A DNA stretch of 64,000 bases. Source: Bacteroidales bacterium (GTDB lineage: Bacteria; Bacteroidota; Bacteroidia; Bacteroidales; Muribaculaceae). The notes under the pieces are model-generated. The model was not told the DNA's origin. It saw only the letters and a program-made list of their open reading frames with translations, and did not search any database. Positions 7,821 through 17,673 of the stretch are shown here, piece after piece (position 1 is the first letter of the stretch; every line of letters begins with the position of its first letter). The translations under genes were made by a program, and so were the position numbers. The stretch is taken from positions 8,183 to 72,182 of the forward strand of contig QAMW01000015.1 of assembly GCA_003150235.1 (NCBI GenBank), in the 5' to 3' direction.

Positions 7821-9302
7821 TTATCGAGTAAACTTGACAGAGGTGGTATTGCCGTTATTGTTGACAGTAGCTATGTAAAGACCGCTTGTCAGTGAGGACA
7901 AATCCACGTTGAATGAGCCATTGCCTGATGCCGCGATAACTTCTGCTCCCGTAACTGAATATACTTTTACGGTCGATGCGCCGGTGGCTGCTACAGAAAG
8001 AGTCGAGCCTTCAACTGAACATCCGGTTGAAGCATTTGACAGTACGTTGTCTATGCCAGTGCATATACCAAGCACGGTAAATTCGGTATTTTCAATTTTC
8101 TGTACCGGCAACATATCCTCAAGGTCGAAGTCAAATTCTGAGGTAATTTCTTCAAGCACTTCGTCATTGTCGCCGTAGGTATAGTCATATGTCATCATGC
8201 CCATAAGTTCCTCCATGTCATCTTCAACCATTGTATAGGTTTCAGAAATTATATTCCCATGCTCGTCGCAGACTACTTCTGTGATTTCCCCTTCGGTCAT
8301 CACATATTCGGGGTCTTCGTCATATACGTATTCAGCTATGCTCTTTTCTGTAAAGCTTCCAAACTCATCAGTGTAGGTGACAGACACGGTCTCTTTACCG
8401 CTCATCCCTTCTTCAGGATCGGAATATGAAGATACGATGATGCAGTCCTTTGCGTTTGGATATTCAGCTGCAATATCGTAAAATAGTTCCCCCTCTTCAT
8501 ATAGTTGTGCGCTTTTTATCTTGTTGTCACCTGCAAAAAGCTTTTTAAAATCAGTGACGGCAATCTGTCCGTTACATGCTTCCCACACTATGTCCTTGAG
8601 CTCCGAGCCTTCTTCCCAGTAATATTCATTAGTGCTGTAATCATATCGCATATTTGATATACTCCAGGTGTCGGGCTCTTGTTTGCCTTCCGGATAAGTC
8701 AGTTCTATTTTAACTGTATTGTCGTATTTGCCGTCATACCATACGAACACATTGAAGTTGGTCACATTGCCGGCGGCATTGCGAATTACCTCAAATTTGT
8801 TGCCCGTACTGATGACCCACTCATTATTTTGATAATAGTAAATTTCAAGTAATGTATTAAGGTCATGTAATTGGGGATCGGAAAATTCCCAGATTCTTTT
8901 CTCACGTGGAGTCCAGGTGTTTCCTCCGTCAGTGCTTATGGATGTGATTTGGGAAGTCTTGTTGCCAAAGGAGTCATAGGTCATTGTGACCTGACTGATG
9001 GTTTCGTCTTCGGGGGTCTCCTCAAGATAGCGGGTCACGTTTCCCTGCGCGTCGTAGAAGTTGCTGATATTCGCGTCGACAATCCATTCGCCTTCGTCAT
9101 ATACGCTGACAGTCTGTTTTGCTGGTAGCATTGTGCCATCTTCGGCTGCTTTATTCGCGGCTATGTTTTTTACAAGCCCGTTGCTTTTGACTGTGGCATC
9201 GGCAGTTTTTATCGGCATTAACCGCGGAGCCGTTTTTTTGGCGGAGAGGGCAGGTGAGGCGACAAGTGCGCCTGCGATAGCAATCAGAGTAAAATAATTC
9301 AT
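7821..9302 (-). CDS. Secreted protein with type IX secretion C-terminal domain and YD-like segments
   Basis: 493 aa from the ATG at 9302, which begins MNYFTLIAIAGALVASPALS, a clean signal peptide. The middle consists of short beta-rich segments with YD-type signatures (FYDAQGNVT, TYDSFGNKT, VCDEHGNII), as in YD-repeat and RHS-like proteins, spread over residues ~70-410. The last ~70 residues (VKVYSVTGAEVI ... LTSGLYIATV ... VKFTR) match a type IX secretion sorting domain, so the protein should be exported and surface-attached or released. Specific function is unknown. A promoter lies 55 bp upstream and a terminator directly follows. The decayed RHS-core fragment ~110 bp downstream on the same strand is suggestive, but no link is proven. 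Confidence 0.8.
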   Translation of the reverse strand: MNYFTLIAIAGALVASPALSAKKTAPRLMPIKTADATVKSNGLVKNIAANKAAEDGTMLPAKQTVSVYDEGEWIVDANISNFYDAQGNVTRYLEETPEDETISQVTMTYDSFGNKTSQITSISTDGGNTWTPREKRIWEFSDPQLHDLNTLLEIYYYQNNEWVISTGNKFEVIRNAAGNVTNFNVFVWYDGKYDNTVKIELTYPEGKQEPDTWSISNMRYDYSTNEYYWEEGSELKDIVWEACNGQIAVTDFKKLFAGDNKIKSAQLYEEGELFYDIAAEYPNAKDCIIVSSYSDPEEGMSGKETVSVTYTDEFGSFTEKSIAEYVYDEDPEYVMTEGEITEVVCDEHGNIISETYTMVEDDMEELMGMMTYDYTYGDNDEVLEEITSEFDFDLEDMLPVQKIENTEFTVLGICTGIDNVLSNASTGCSVEGSTLSVAATGASTVKVYSVTGAEVIAASGNGSFNVDLSSLTSGLYIATVNNNGNTTSVKFTR

Positions 9303-9356
9303 AAGCGATGTAATGAAAAGTTTAAATTGTAAGGTAATAATAGTTATGATTTTACG

Positions 9357-9388
9357 CAAAGTTAACCCAAAATATCTGAACCCGCAAA
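9357..9388 (-). promoter_or_regulatory. Promoter of the T9SS protein gene
   Basis: Minus-strand TAACTTTG (9364-9357) with TTTG (9388-9385) 20 bp upstream, matching the Bacteroidota consensus. The leader is about 50 nt. Confidence 0.75.
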
Positions 9389-9504
9389 TGAATATGACGG
9401 ATTCTGTAGATTTTGGGTGAATTACAATATTTTACTCATATTTCAACGAAAGTTCCGTATAATAGTCATTCATTTAGATTTCCCCGGAAGTATAGGTTAA
9501 GGTG

Positions 9505-9669
9505 GTAACTATTCAGCGAATATTACCAGTATAAGAGTTTAATTATCAAGTAGGGATGTACCATGGCGCATCCGAAAACGAGGTTAATTAACCATAAACC
9601 GGCGGATGCTCCGGGGAGCATCCCTACAAATTAATTGCAATCAGACTGTTGGAGTCGCTGAATAGTTAC
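9505..9669. mobile_element. 165-bp MITE-like element with 15-bp TIRs and 9-bp target duplication
   Basis: Perfect 15-bp terminal inverted repeats (GTAACTATTCAGCGA at 9505-9519; TCGCTGAATAGTTAC at 9655-9669) are flanked immediately by a perfect 9-bp direct repeat, GTTAAGGTG (9496-9504 and 9670-9678). Inside lies a second foldback (9550-9574 with 9603-9627) built on GTAGGGATG and CATCCCTAC. There is no coding capacity. The arrangement is that of a non-autonomous transposable element inserted with a 9-bp target duplication. The parent transposase is not in the window. Confidence 0.82.
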
Positions 9670-9726
9670 GTTAAGGTGGATTTTTGGATAATAAATGTTA
9701 ATTACGGAAATTTTTCTGCAAATATT

Positions 9727-9757
9727 TTTGGTGAATAAAATTTAATCGGTAACTTTG
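9727..9757 (+). promoter_or_regulatory. Promoter of the U32 family gene
   Basis: TTTTTG followed after 19 bp by TAACTTTG (9750-9757), an excellent Bacteroidota promoter. The leader to the ATG at 9862 is about 100 nt. Confidence 0.85.
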
Positions 9758-9861
9758 TATCAGTTTTTCATGGTATTAGATTTAAGGTAAAAAGATTATT
9801 CGTCGTGACGACGAGTAATTTTTTTTATGTCCTTGCCGTTATCATGTAAATTGTAGTTATT

Positions 9862-11697
9862 ATGCAGAATGCCCCAAGAAAAATAGAGTTGCTCGCTCCC
9901 GCGCGCAATGCCGACATTGCCATAGAGGCGATAAAGCATGGCGCTGATGCCGTGTATATAGGTGCGGAAGGATTTGGTGCACGTGCCGCTGCCGCTAACC
10001 CGGTGAGGGACATTGAGCGTCTTACAGAGTTTGCCCATCGTTACCTGGCTCGCGTCTACGTTACTGTAAATACAATAATATATGACAATGAACTGCGTGA
10101 TGTAGAGCGTCTTATAGGTCGCTTATACCGCGCAGGTGTCGACGCGCTTATCGTGCAGGATATGGCGGTGTTGCGTATGGATATCCCTCCGATAGCTCTC
10201 CACGCAAGCACACAGTGTGACACGCGCACCCCGGCACAGGCGCGTTTTCTGCAGGATGCCGGTTTTTCCCAGATAGTGCTCCCGCGCGAACTGACACTTG
10301 AGGAGATACGTGCGATGCACGAGGCGGTGAGTGTACCGCTTGAATCATTTGTACACGGGGCGCTCTGTGTGAGCTACAGCGGCGACTGCCATGCAAGCCA
10401 AGTGTTAAAAGGAAGGAGTGCCAACCGCGGGGAATGTGCGCAGATATGTCGTTTGCCATACGACCTTTATGACGGACTGGGCAACTGTGTGGAGCATGGT
10501 CGTCACTTGCTTTCGTTGCGTGACATGAACCGTTCAGCCGACATTATGGCGATGCTTGACGCCGGTGTCAGCTCATTCAAGATAGAAGGAAGGCTGAAAG
10601 ATGCCGGATATGTGAAAAATGTAGTGAGCTATTACGACCGTAAATTGCGTGAGATTACCGGGCGTCACCCTGACCGTTATTGCCGTCTCTCGGCAGGCAG
10701 CGTCGACACTACCTTCACTCCTGATGTGAGGAAAAGTTTCAACCGTGGCTTCACCACCTATTTCCTTAACGGTATCGAGCCCTCCATCGGCTCGATTTAT
10801 ACACCCAAATCACAAGGTGAGCCTGTAGGTAGGGTGATGAAGAGTGACGGGCGCATGATTGAGGCGCGTCTTGACGCTGCGCTTTCCAATGGTGATGGTC
10901 TCGGATTTTTCAATGAGCGCAAGGAGTTTGTCGGTTTCAGGCTCAACCGGGTGGAAGGGTCTCGACTCTTCCCTGCCTCTAAAATCATGATAAAGCCCGG
11001 AACAAAACTTTACCGCAACAGTGATAAGGCTTTCGACGATATTTTGAGTAAAGAGTCGGCGTCGCGCACAATCGCACTCGACATGACGCTGCGCATTGCC
11101 GGTGACAGGCTTGTACTTGATGTGGCTGATGAGCGTGGCAACGCAGTGACCGCAACGATTGATGCCGATGTCACGCAGGCAGCCCAATCTGAGCAGACAG
11201 AGCCTCGACGACGTGCGCTCGGAAAGCTTGGAGGCACAGGCTATCGTCTCGGTACACTTGATGACCGTGTCGGCTCACGATTTATTGCCGCAGGTGTGCT
11301 CACCGCATTGCGCCGTGATGCAATCGCGTTGCTTGATGCTGCAAACCGTATGAGATACAATCGTGAGTTGCGACATCCTGAAAACCGGACTGCGGTTTAT
11401 CCCGCAACTCGCCTGGACTATCATTATAATGTGGCAAATTCAGAGGCGGAGGCGTTTTATCGTGGCCATGGTGTCAAGAGCGTATCGCCCGCTATCGAGA
11501 CTGTCCCGCCGAAAAAGGGAAGTGACGTACAGGTGATGACCACGCGTTACTGTCTGCGCCGAGAGCTTGGGGCATGTCTTAAGGAGGGTGGCGGAGCGAA
11601 ACTTCCTGCTCCGCTCGTGTTGCGTTCGGGTGATATCACGCTTCGTCTTGACTTTGATTGCGCGGCATGCCGTATGCACGTGATGACGCAGCGGTAG
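9862..11697 (+). CDS. rlhA: U32 family protein, 23S rRNA C2501 hydroxylase type
   Basis: 611 aa. The N-terminal U32 domain (residues ~1-300) starts IELLAPARNADIAIEAIKHG and carries the family signature ESFVHGALCVSYSGDCHASQ near residues 155-175, with the Cys residues that bind an iron-sulfur cluster in characterised members. Further conserved Cys occur in RGECAQICR. The C-terminal ~300 residues match the DUF3656-type extension typical of RlhA, which hydroxylates cytidine 2501 of 23S rRNA in E. coli using prephenate-linked chemistry. Orthology to RlhA is inferred from length and domain order; other U32 paralogues (UbiU/V, TrhP) are shorter. The start follows a good promoter and a ~100-nt leader. 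Its stop abuts the convergent efflux gene with no gap. Confidence 0.85.
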   Translation: MQNAPRKIELLAPARNADIAIEAIKHGADAVYIGAEGFGARAAAANPVRDIERLTEFAHRYLARVYVTVNTIIYDNELRDVERLIGRLYRAGVDALIVQDMAVLRMDIPPIALHASTQCDTRTPAQARFLQDAGFSQIVLPRELTLEEIRAMHEAVSVPLESFVHGALCVSYSGDCHASQVLKGRSANRGECAQICRLPYDLYDGLGNCVEHGRHLLSLRDMNRSADIMAMLDAGVSSFKIEGRLKDAGYVKNVVSYYDRKLREITGRHPDRYCRLSAGSVDTTFTPDVRKSFNRGFTTYFLNGIEPSIGSIYTPKSQGEPVGRVMKSDGRMIEARLDAALSNGDGLGFFNERKEFVGFRLNRVEGSRLFPASKIMIKPGTKLYRNSDKAFDDILSKESASRTIALDMTLRIAGDRLVLDVADERGNAVTATIDADVTQAAQSEQTEPRRRALGKLGGTGYRLGTLDDRVGSRFIAAGVLTALRRDAIALLDAANRMRYNRELRHPENRTAVYPATRLDYHYNVANSEAEAFYRGHGVKSVSPAIETVPPKKGSDVQVMTTRYCLRRELGACLKEGGGAKLPAPLVLRSGDITLRLDFDCAACRMHVMTQR

Positions 11698-13077
11698 TTA
11701 CTGCCGCCAGCCGCCACCAAGTGCCTTGTAGAGCTGCACGATTACCAGTTCTTTGTTACGTATGGCGTTGCTGAGGTTTATCTGTGCGTCGAAATAACTA
11801 CGCTGTGCGTCAAGCACATCGATGTAGCCTATCACGCCGTTGATATATTGCAGCTGTGCAAGTTCCATCGTGGTTTTTGACGCTTGTTCAAGTTCTGCCA
11901 TCGACTCATAGATTTCCTGTATCTTGTTGTAGTCGACAATGGCATTGCGCACCTCCATGAAGGCGTTCAGTACAACCTTTTCATAACTGTAACACTCCTG
12001 TTCATAGACAGCCTGCTGGGCGCGATATGCACCTTGGCGGCGTCCGAAGTCAAATATCGATCCGAGCAACGAAGCGCTGAGAAAGTGCATCGGCGACTTG
12101 AAAAAGTCGGAAAACTCCTCGCTTTCAAGTCCGCCTGTTGCCGTGAGCGTCAGGCGAGGAAATCGGTTGGTGTATGCCATTCCCACTGCGGCATTTGCCG
12201 CGATAAGGCTCTGTTCGGCTGCCCTCACGTCGGGGCGTCGTTCAAGCAAAGTGGAGGGAAGTCCGACAGGAAGATTTTCGGGTAAAGTTATGCGTTTTCT
12301 TTGGCGGTTACGCTCTATTGTCGAGGGAAATTCTCCTGCGAGAAATGATATTTCATTCTCTTTCAGCGCAATGTCGCGTTCAAGTATAGGAATGTGTGTG
12401 GCTGTGCGCGCAAGCTCCATCTTTGCCTGTTGATAGGATGTCTCGGAGGTAAGTCCGCCTTCAAAACGCAGTTTGGCGAGGCGCACACTCTCTTTTCGTG
12501 CATCGAGGGTCTGCCTTACGATACTCAGTTCGTTATCAAGCGCCACAAGTTCAAAATAAGCCTGCGCCACTTCGGCGATGATGGAGAGGGTGAGACCACG
12601 GCGGTTTTCCACGCTTTCCATCAATAGTGCTTTGCTGCGGTCGTTCGCCCAACGGAGATTTCCCCACAGGTCGAGTTCCCATGACAGGGAGGCTTTCAGA
12701 CCTTCCTCCGGGTCATTTTTATAGCGGTCGCCTCCATAGTTAAGTCCCTCTTTTTGCACATAGGCTTGTCCGTTGACTGTCGGAAACAGATTGCCGAGTT
12801 CGACACGCTTTCTTGCCGCGAGTTCCTTAATGCGCGCATCGGCAATGCGTAGATCTTTATTATGGTCGAGAGTGTGTGTGATGAGGCGTGACAATACCGA
12901 GTCGTTGTAGATTTCCCACCACGCGAGGTCGGCGATTGAAAATGTATCGGTGTCATGCCCCTTTTCCAGGGTCGGGGGCACTGACATCTGCGGTTTCACG
13001 TATTTTTGTCCGAGCTTGCATCCGCTCATTACGCATACAAGCAGGAGCGCATATAATATTATAAAGCGAGTCTTCAT
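11698..13077 (-). CDS. Outer-membrane efflux lipoprotein (OprM/NodT family)
   Basis: 459 aa, last gene of the efflux operon. The signal peptide ends in a lipobox with Cys20 (CVMSGC). Two repeated helical/strand halves typical of TolC-family channels follow, with YFELVALDNELSIVRQTL and YFDAQINLSNAIRNKEL in equivalent positions, and the family segment RRPDVRAAEQSL near residue 290. It would trimerise into the outer-membrane duct that connects to the RND pump. Its start overlaps the stop of the pump gene by 4 bp (ATGA), indicating translational coupling. Confidence 0.94.
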   Translation of the reverse strand: MKTRFIILYALLLVCVMSGCKLGQKYVKPQMSVPPTLEKGHDTDTFSIADLAWWEIYNDSVLSRLITHTLDHNKDLRIADARIKELAARKRVELGNLFPTVNGQAYVQKEGLNYGGDRYKNDPEEGLKASLSWELDLWGNLRWANDRSKALLMESVENRRGLTLSIIAEVAQAYFELVALDNELSIVRQTLDARKESVRLAKLRFEGGLTSETSYQQAKMELARTATHIPILERDIALKENEISFLAGEFPSTIERNRQRKRITLPENLPVGLPSTLLERRPDVRAAEQSLIAANAAVGMAYTNRFPRLTLTATGGLESEEFSDFFKSPMHFLSASLLGSIFDFGRRQGAYRAQQAVYEQECYSYEKVVLNAFMEVRNAIVDYNKIQEIYESMAELEQASKTTMELAQLQYINGVIGYIDVLDAQRSYFDAQINLSNAIRNKELVIVQLYKALGGGWRQ

Positions 13078-16000
13078 TTTTTCTTATGGAAAATATGTGT
13101 CAGTTTCTTTGCCTTGACAGGTATATGTAGAGCGGGGTAACGATTACGCAGACGGCTCATGACGCGATAGATAAGCACGAAGAAGAACGGCACGAGCACT
13201 ATTCCCGCCACCACGGCGACAATCATGCCGAAAAATACACCTGTGCCTATCGCCTGGCGGCTTGCCGACCCGGGACCTGACGCTATCACCATCGGGAGCA
13301 TACCGAGGATAAAGGCGAGTGAGGTCATGAGAATGGGGCGGAAGCGGAGCCGCGCTGCATATATTGCCGCTTGTAGCGCATCGACACCTTTGTCGGTCTG
13401 CTCCTTGGCAAATTCTACGATAAGTATGGCATTTTTTGCCGCCATACCCATGAGCATCACAAGACCTATCTGGAAATACACGTCATTTTCCAGTCCGCAT
13501 GCCCATTCCCCGACGTAGGCGCCAAATGCCGCCACGGGAAGCGACAGCAGAACCGCTGCCGGGACTGTCCAGCTTTCATAGAGCGCGGCAAGGAACAGAA
13601 ACACAAACAGGAACACAAGGGTAAGCACAAGCCCCGTCTGGCCTCCCGCTTTCTTTTCCTGAAAAGACAGTCCGCTCCATTCCACGCCTATGTTTTCAGG
13701 AAGTTTCTCCTGCGCGATTTTCTCCACGATTTCCATAGCCTCTCCGGAACTATAGCCTTTTGCCGCCTCGCCTCTGATGACCGCGCTGTTAAACATGTTG
13801 AAGCGTTTGATGTTTCCCGGACCGGTGGTAAACGACGATGTGCCGAGCGATGTGAGCGGAATCATTGCATTACCGTTGCCTCTCACGAAGAAGAGATTGA
13901 TATTTTCGCGGTGTTCGCGGTATGGTGCCTCTGCCTGGATGTAAACGCGATATACGCGGTTAAACATGTTGAAGTCGTTGACATATACCGAGCCTGTGTA
14001 AGCCTTCATCGTGGCAAATACGTCGGCGAGCGGCACCCCGGCAAATTTCACCTTGTCACGGTCGACATCGAAATATAGCTGCGGGATGTCGGCTTGCAGT
14101 GATGTGGAAAGTCCGGCGACTTTCTTGTTCATCGAGGCATATTTCATCACCGTATCGGTGGCTGCCACAAGGTCGTGCAGGGTGGCATCGCCTCGCGCCT
14201 CAAGCTGCATCTCGAATCCTCCCGATTGCCCCAGCCCGGGGATTACAGGCGGTTTTGACAGATACACCTTACATTCGGGATATTCCGAGAGGTCTTTCCT
14301 GACCACCGCCATGATATCGTCGATAGTCTCGTCGTCACGCTCTTCCCACGGCTTCAGTATCACCGTGAGCTCGCTGCGCGCCTGGCTGCTGCCAACCTGC
14401 GAGCTGCTTCCGGCGACACTCTGCACATATTCCACGGCGGGGTTGTCCATCAGGTAACTCACGGCGCGTTCGGTCACAAGGCGAGTGCGCTCCAGTGTGG
14501 CTCCCTCGGGAAGTTCCAGCTCTACCTTGAAGTAACCCTGGTCCTCAACCGGAAGGAAGCTTGAAGGCATGAACTTGTTGATGATGAAAATAGCCACAAT
14601 CATCATGCCGAATCCGGCGATTACACGTTTCTTGTATTTCAGGCTGTCACGTATTATCCGGACATATCGTGTGTTGCCTTTAGCAAGCCATTCGTTGATT
14701 TTGCGGAACACTACATTTTTCTTCTCTCCCTCTTTCTGAGGGCGAAGTATGAGCGAACACATCACCGGGCTTAATGTCAGCGCGACCACCGCCGACAACA
14801 GTACGGATACCACTATTGTCACCGTGAACTGACGGTAAAGCTGCCCGGTGATGCCGCCGAGGAAACTTACCGGTACAAATACGGCTGCAAGCACGAGCGA
14901 TGTGGCGATGATAGGGCTTGCGAGTCCCTGCATCGCCTTCTTGGTCGCTTCGTAAGGGGGAAGATGTTCCTCTTCCATCACTCGCTCCACATTCTCGACC
15001 ACGACTATCGCGTCGTCGACCACTATACCGATTGCGAGCACGAGCCCGAGCAGGGTGAGCATGTTGAGCGAGAACCCGAATATAAGCATGAAGCCGAATG
15101 TACCGATGAGGGATATCGGTACTGCGACAAGGGGAATGAGCGTTGCGCGCCATGACTGCAGCGACAGGTAAACCACGAATATCACCAATACGAGAGCCTC
15201 GAAAAGGGTCTTGTACACCTCATGGATAGATTCGGAGATATAGGTGGTCATGTCAAACGGGATTTCGTAGCTCAGTCCGTCGGGGAAACCTTGGCTGATT
15301 TCTTCCATCGCCTCCTTGACGCGCCCGGCAACATCCATTGCATTGGCTCCGGGAAGCATATATACGGCAAGTACAGCGGCGTTTTCGCCGTTTATGCCAC
15401 TTTCCGTATTGTAACTTTGCGCTTCAAGCGATATACGTGCCACGTCGCGCAGTCGTATGATTGACCCGTCGGGATTGGCGCGCACGACAATTTCCTCAAA
15501 TTGGCTCACCGTTGACAATCTGCCTTGTGTGGTGATAGGTATGGTCACGTCAAGCCCCTTGGTAGGCTGCTGTCCGAGTACACCTGCCGCCGATTCGCGG
15601 TTCTGGTCTTTCAACGCTTTCTGAAGGTCGGCGACCGTGATGCCGAGGTTGGCGAGTTTGTCGGGCTGTACCCAAATCTGCATGGCGTAATATCTGCCGC
15701 CTATCTGCGACACGCGCCCTACGCCCGGGATACGCCGCAGAAGGTCGATTACATTAAGTGTGGCGAAGTTACTTAGATATATCTCGTCAAATTTCGGGTC
15801 GGACGACTGTACGCAGATTGTGAGCAGCTGGCTCGGAGCCTGTTTTTCGACCGAGATGCCGTTTTGCACCACCTCTGCCGGGAGTCGCGACTCGGCGAGC
15901 TTCACGCGGTTCTGTATCTCGACGGCGGCAAGATCGGCGTTTGCCGAGATGTCAAATGTCACCGTGGCGGAAAAAGAACCGGAATTGGAACTTGAAGATT

Positions 16001-16238
16001 CCATATATAGCATCCCCGGTGTGCCGTTCAGCTCCTGTTCGATAGGGGTGGCTACTGCCTGCGAAACAGTGAGTGCGCTTGCTCCGGGATATGACGCGCT
16101 GATTTTTACAACCGGCGGCGTGATTTGCGGATACTGGTCGATAGGAAGCATCGTGAGTCCGATTACACCCACGATTACAATCAGTATCGACAGCACCATC
16201 GAAAATACGGGACGGTCTATGAAAAAGCTTACTTTCAT
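13074..16238 (-). CDS. RND efflux pump, hydrophobe/amphiphile (AcrB/MexB) type
   Basis: 1054 aa, full length for the HAE1 family. It begins MKVSFFIDRPVFSMVLSI, with the first membrane helix at ~10-30. Two large periplasmic loops alternate with blocks of membrane helices. The proton-relay Asp pair is seen in GIVVDDAIVVVENVERV (fourth helix), and the conserved PVEDQGYF opens the second periplasmic half. It exports drugs, bile salts or similar amphiphiles in exchange for protons; the actual substrates are unknown. It lies between the adaptor (21 bp upstream) and the outer-membrane channel (4-bp overlap). Confidence 0.96.
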   Translation of the reverse strand: MKVSFFIDRPVFSMVLSILIVIVGVIGLTMLPIDQYPQITPPVVKISASYPGASALTVSQAVATPIEQELNGTPGMLYMESSSSNSGSFSATVTFDISANADLAAVEIQNRVKLAESRLPAEVVQNGISVEKQAPSQLLTICVQSSDPKFDEIYLSNFATLNVIDLLRRIPGVGRVSQIGGRYYAMQIWVQPDKLANLGITVADLQKALKDQNRESAAGVLGQQPTKGLDVTIPITTQGRLSTVSQFEEIVVRANPDGSIIRLRDVARISLEAQSYNTESGINGENAAVLAVYMLPGANAMDVAGRVKEAMEEISQGFPDGLSYEIPFDMTTYISESIHEVYKTLFEALVLVIFVVYLSLQSWRATLIPLVAVPISLIGTFGFMLIFGFSLNMLTLLGLVLAIGIVVDDAIVVVENVERVMEEEHLPPYEATKKAMQGLASPIIATSLVLAAVFVPVSFLGGITGQLYRQFTVTIVVSVLLSAVVALTLSPVMCSLILRPQKEGEKKNVVFRKINEWLAKGNTRYVRIIRDSLKYKKRVIAGFGMMIVAIFIINKFMPSSFLPVEDQGYFKVELELPEGATLERTRLVTERAVSYLMDNPAVEYVQSVAGSSSQVGSSQARSELTVILKPWEERDDETIDDIMAVVRKDLSEYPECKVYLSKPPVIPGLGQSGGFEMQLEARGDATLHDLVAATDTVMKYASMNKKVAGLSTSLQADIPQLYFDVDRDKVKFAGVPLADVFATMKAYTGSVYVNDFNMFNRVYRVYIQAEAPYREHRENINLFFVRGNGNAMIPLTSLGTSSFTTGPGNIKRFNMFNSAVIRGEAAKGYSSGEAMEIVEKIAQEKLPENIGVEWSGLSFQEKKAGGQTGLVLTLVFLFVFLFLAALYESWTVPAAVLLSLPVAAFGAYVGEWACGLENDVYFQIGLVMLMGMAAKNAILIVEFAKEQTDKGVDALQAAIYAARLRFRPILMTSLAFILGMLPMVIASGPGSASRQAIGTGVFFGMIVAVVAGIVLVPFFFVLIYRVMSRLRNRYPALHIPVKAKKLTHIFHKKK

Positions 16239-16259
16239 GCTTGTCTGTGTGATTGTATG

Positions 16260-17399
16260 TTACTCTTCATCGGTGTCGGAAGTTACCGCGTCGCTTACCC
16301 TCACTTTCATGCCGGGGGTAAGTTTATGGTAGCCTTCGACCACGACATTTTCGCCGGGATTAAGTCCACGTTCCACAACCATATTGTTCTGAAACTCCGG
16401 ACCGGTCTCGATAAAGCGTTTCTCCACCGTCGAGTCGGCTCGCATTACAAATATGTGTGCGCCTCCCTTCTCGATGCTTATGGCTCGAGTCGGCACTACG
16501 GTAGCTTTCTCCCTTACGTCGAGAAGCACTTTTACCTTGGTGAATTGTCCCGGCAATATGGCGCGTTCCGGATTTGGCATCTCCGCGCGCACGGAGAATG
16601 TACCGGTATTCGGGTCGACTGTAGGCTCGGCAAAATCAACCATGCCTTTATGAAGATACACGGTGTTGTCGGCGAGGGTGATGGTGACATAAGGCTGCCA
16701 TGCGCGGTTTTCATCTTTCTGGCTGAAATCCACATTTCGCTCCTTGCTCTTGAGGTAGTCGAGTGCGGTCATGCTGAAATCAATGAGCACTGTGTCGCTT
16801 TTCACGATTGTGGCAAGGAGGGATTTTGCCCCGGGGCCTACAAGAGTACCCAGGTCCACGTTACGCTCGCTGATGTGCCCGGCGATAGGAGAGCGCACGG
16901 TCGTGTAGCCAAGCTCCAGCTCCGACTGAGCGAGGTCGGCGCGGCTCATCGCCACGGAGGCTTTTGCCGTCTCGTAGGCTGCAATCGCATTGTCCAGGTC
17001 GAGCTGACTTGCAGCATTCTGTTCGTAAAGCGGGCGTATGCGTTCAAGGTCGCGCTTCGCTTTCTGTTCCTGCGACTCGTCTTTCTTCAGCTGTGCCCGC
17101 GCCTTGTCTACTTTTGCCCGGTATTGGTCGGGATTGATAATGAACAATACCTGATTTTTCTTCACGTAAGTACCCTCCTCGAAAAGCATCTTTTCAAGGT
17201 ATCCTTCCACGCGGGCGCGTACCTCTACAAACTGTTGGGCGCGTACCCTGCCTACATATTCGCCGTAAATCTCGACATCGTCCTGCGCTGCGGGTTGTAC
17301 GGCGACAACGGGAAGTGTTGTCTCACTCTTTTTACATCCGGTTGCGATAACCGGTAATGTTAAGCCTAATATTATGGCTGCCAGATATTTATTACCCAT
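16260..17399 (-). CDS. RND efflux membrane-fusion (adaptor) lipoprotein
   Basis: 379 aa, first gene of the three-gene efflux operon. The N-terminal signal has a lipobox ending VIATGC (Cys22). Next come the beta-barrel/lipoyl half-motif (EYVGRVRAQQFVEVRARVEGYL, here split across residues 50-70), a coiled-coil hairpin (~95-165, rich in K, E and Q), and the second lipoyl half GYTTVRSPIAGHISERNVD. It bridges the RND pump and the outer-membrane channel in the periplasm. A -7 element (TAATTTTG) lies ~100 bp upstream. No adjacent repressor gene is present. Confidence 0.95.
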   Translation of the reverse strand: MGNKYLAAIILGLTLPVIATGCKKSETTLPVVAVQPAAQDDVEIYGEYVGRVRAQQFVEVRARVEGYLEKMLFEEGTYVKKNQVLFIINPDQYRAKVDKARAQLKKDESQEQKAKRDLERIRPLYEQNAASQLDLDNAIAAYETAKASVAMSRADLAQSELELGYTTVRSPIAGHISERNVDLGTLVGPGAKSLLATIVKSDTVLIDFSMTALDYLKSKERNVDFSQKDENRAWQPYVTITLADNTVYLHKGMVDFAEPTVDPNTGTFSVRAEMPNPERAILPGQFTKVKVLLDVREKATVVPTRAISIEKGGAHIFVMRADSTVEKRFIETGPEFQNNMVVERGLNPGENVVVEGYHKLTPGMKVRVSDAVTSDTDEE

Positions 17400-17502
17400 T
17401 GATCGTTTGACTGTTTGTGTGAATGATTCTCTTTTAAGCTATGATGACTTATTGTTTTAACAAAATTCATCATAGAGAGTTCGGTCGGGATAATTTCCGG
17501 TA

Positions 17503-17510
17503 CAAAATTA
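17503..17510 (-). promoter_or_regulatory. -7 element of the efflux operon
   Basis: TAATTTTG on the minus strand, an exact TAnnTTTG match, giving a leader of about 100 nt before the adaptor gene. Confidence 0.6.
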
Positions 17511-17665
17511 GTGTATCCTTATAAAACCGACATAAAACTATGGCTGCCGTATATTTACATATTCCTGTTGTCTATTTACACTGCATGAAATTATAGACTT
17601 GCGCTGAAAAAACATTTTGAGAAAAAATTTGTTATAATTATATGTTATAGATTGCAAAAAAATCG

Positions 17666-17673
17666 TAAATTTG
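17666..17673 (+). promoter_or_regulatory. -7 element of the winged-helix gene
   Basis: TAAATTTG, 66 bp before the ATG at 17740. No well-spaced -33 element was seen. Confidence 0.6.

Noticed and set aside
16125..17357. 410-codon open frame antisense to the efflux adaptor
   Set aside because: Mirror of the adaptor gene in a GC-biased third position; the minus-strand protein is a clear family member.
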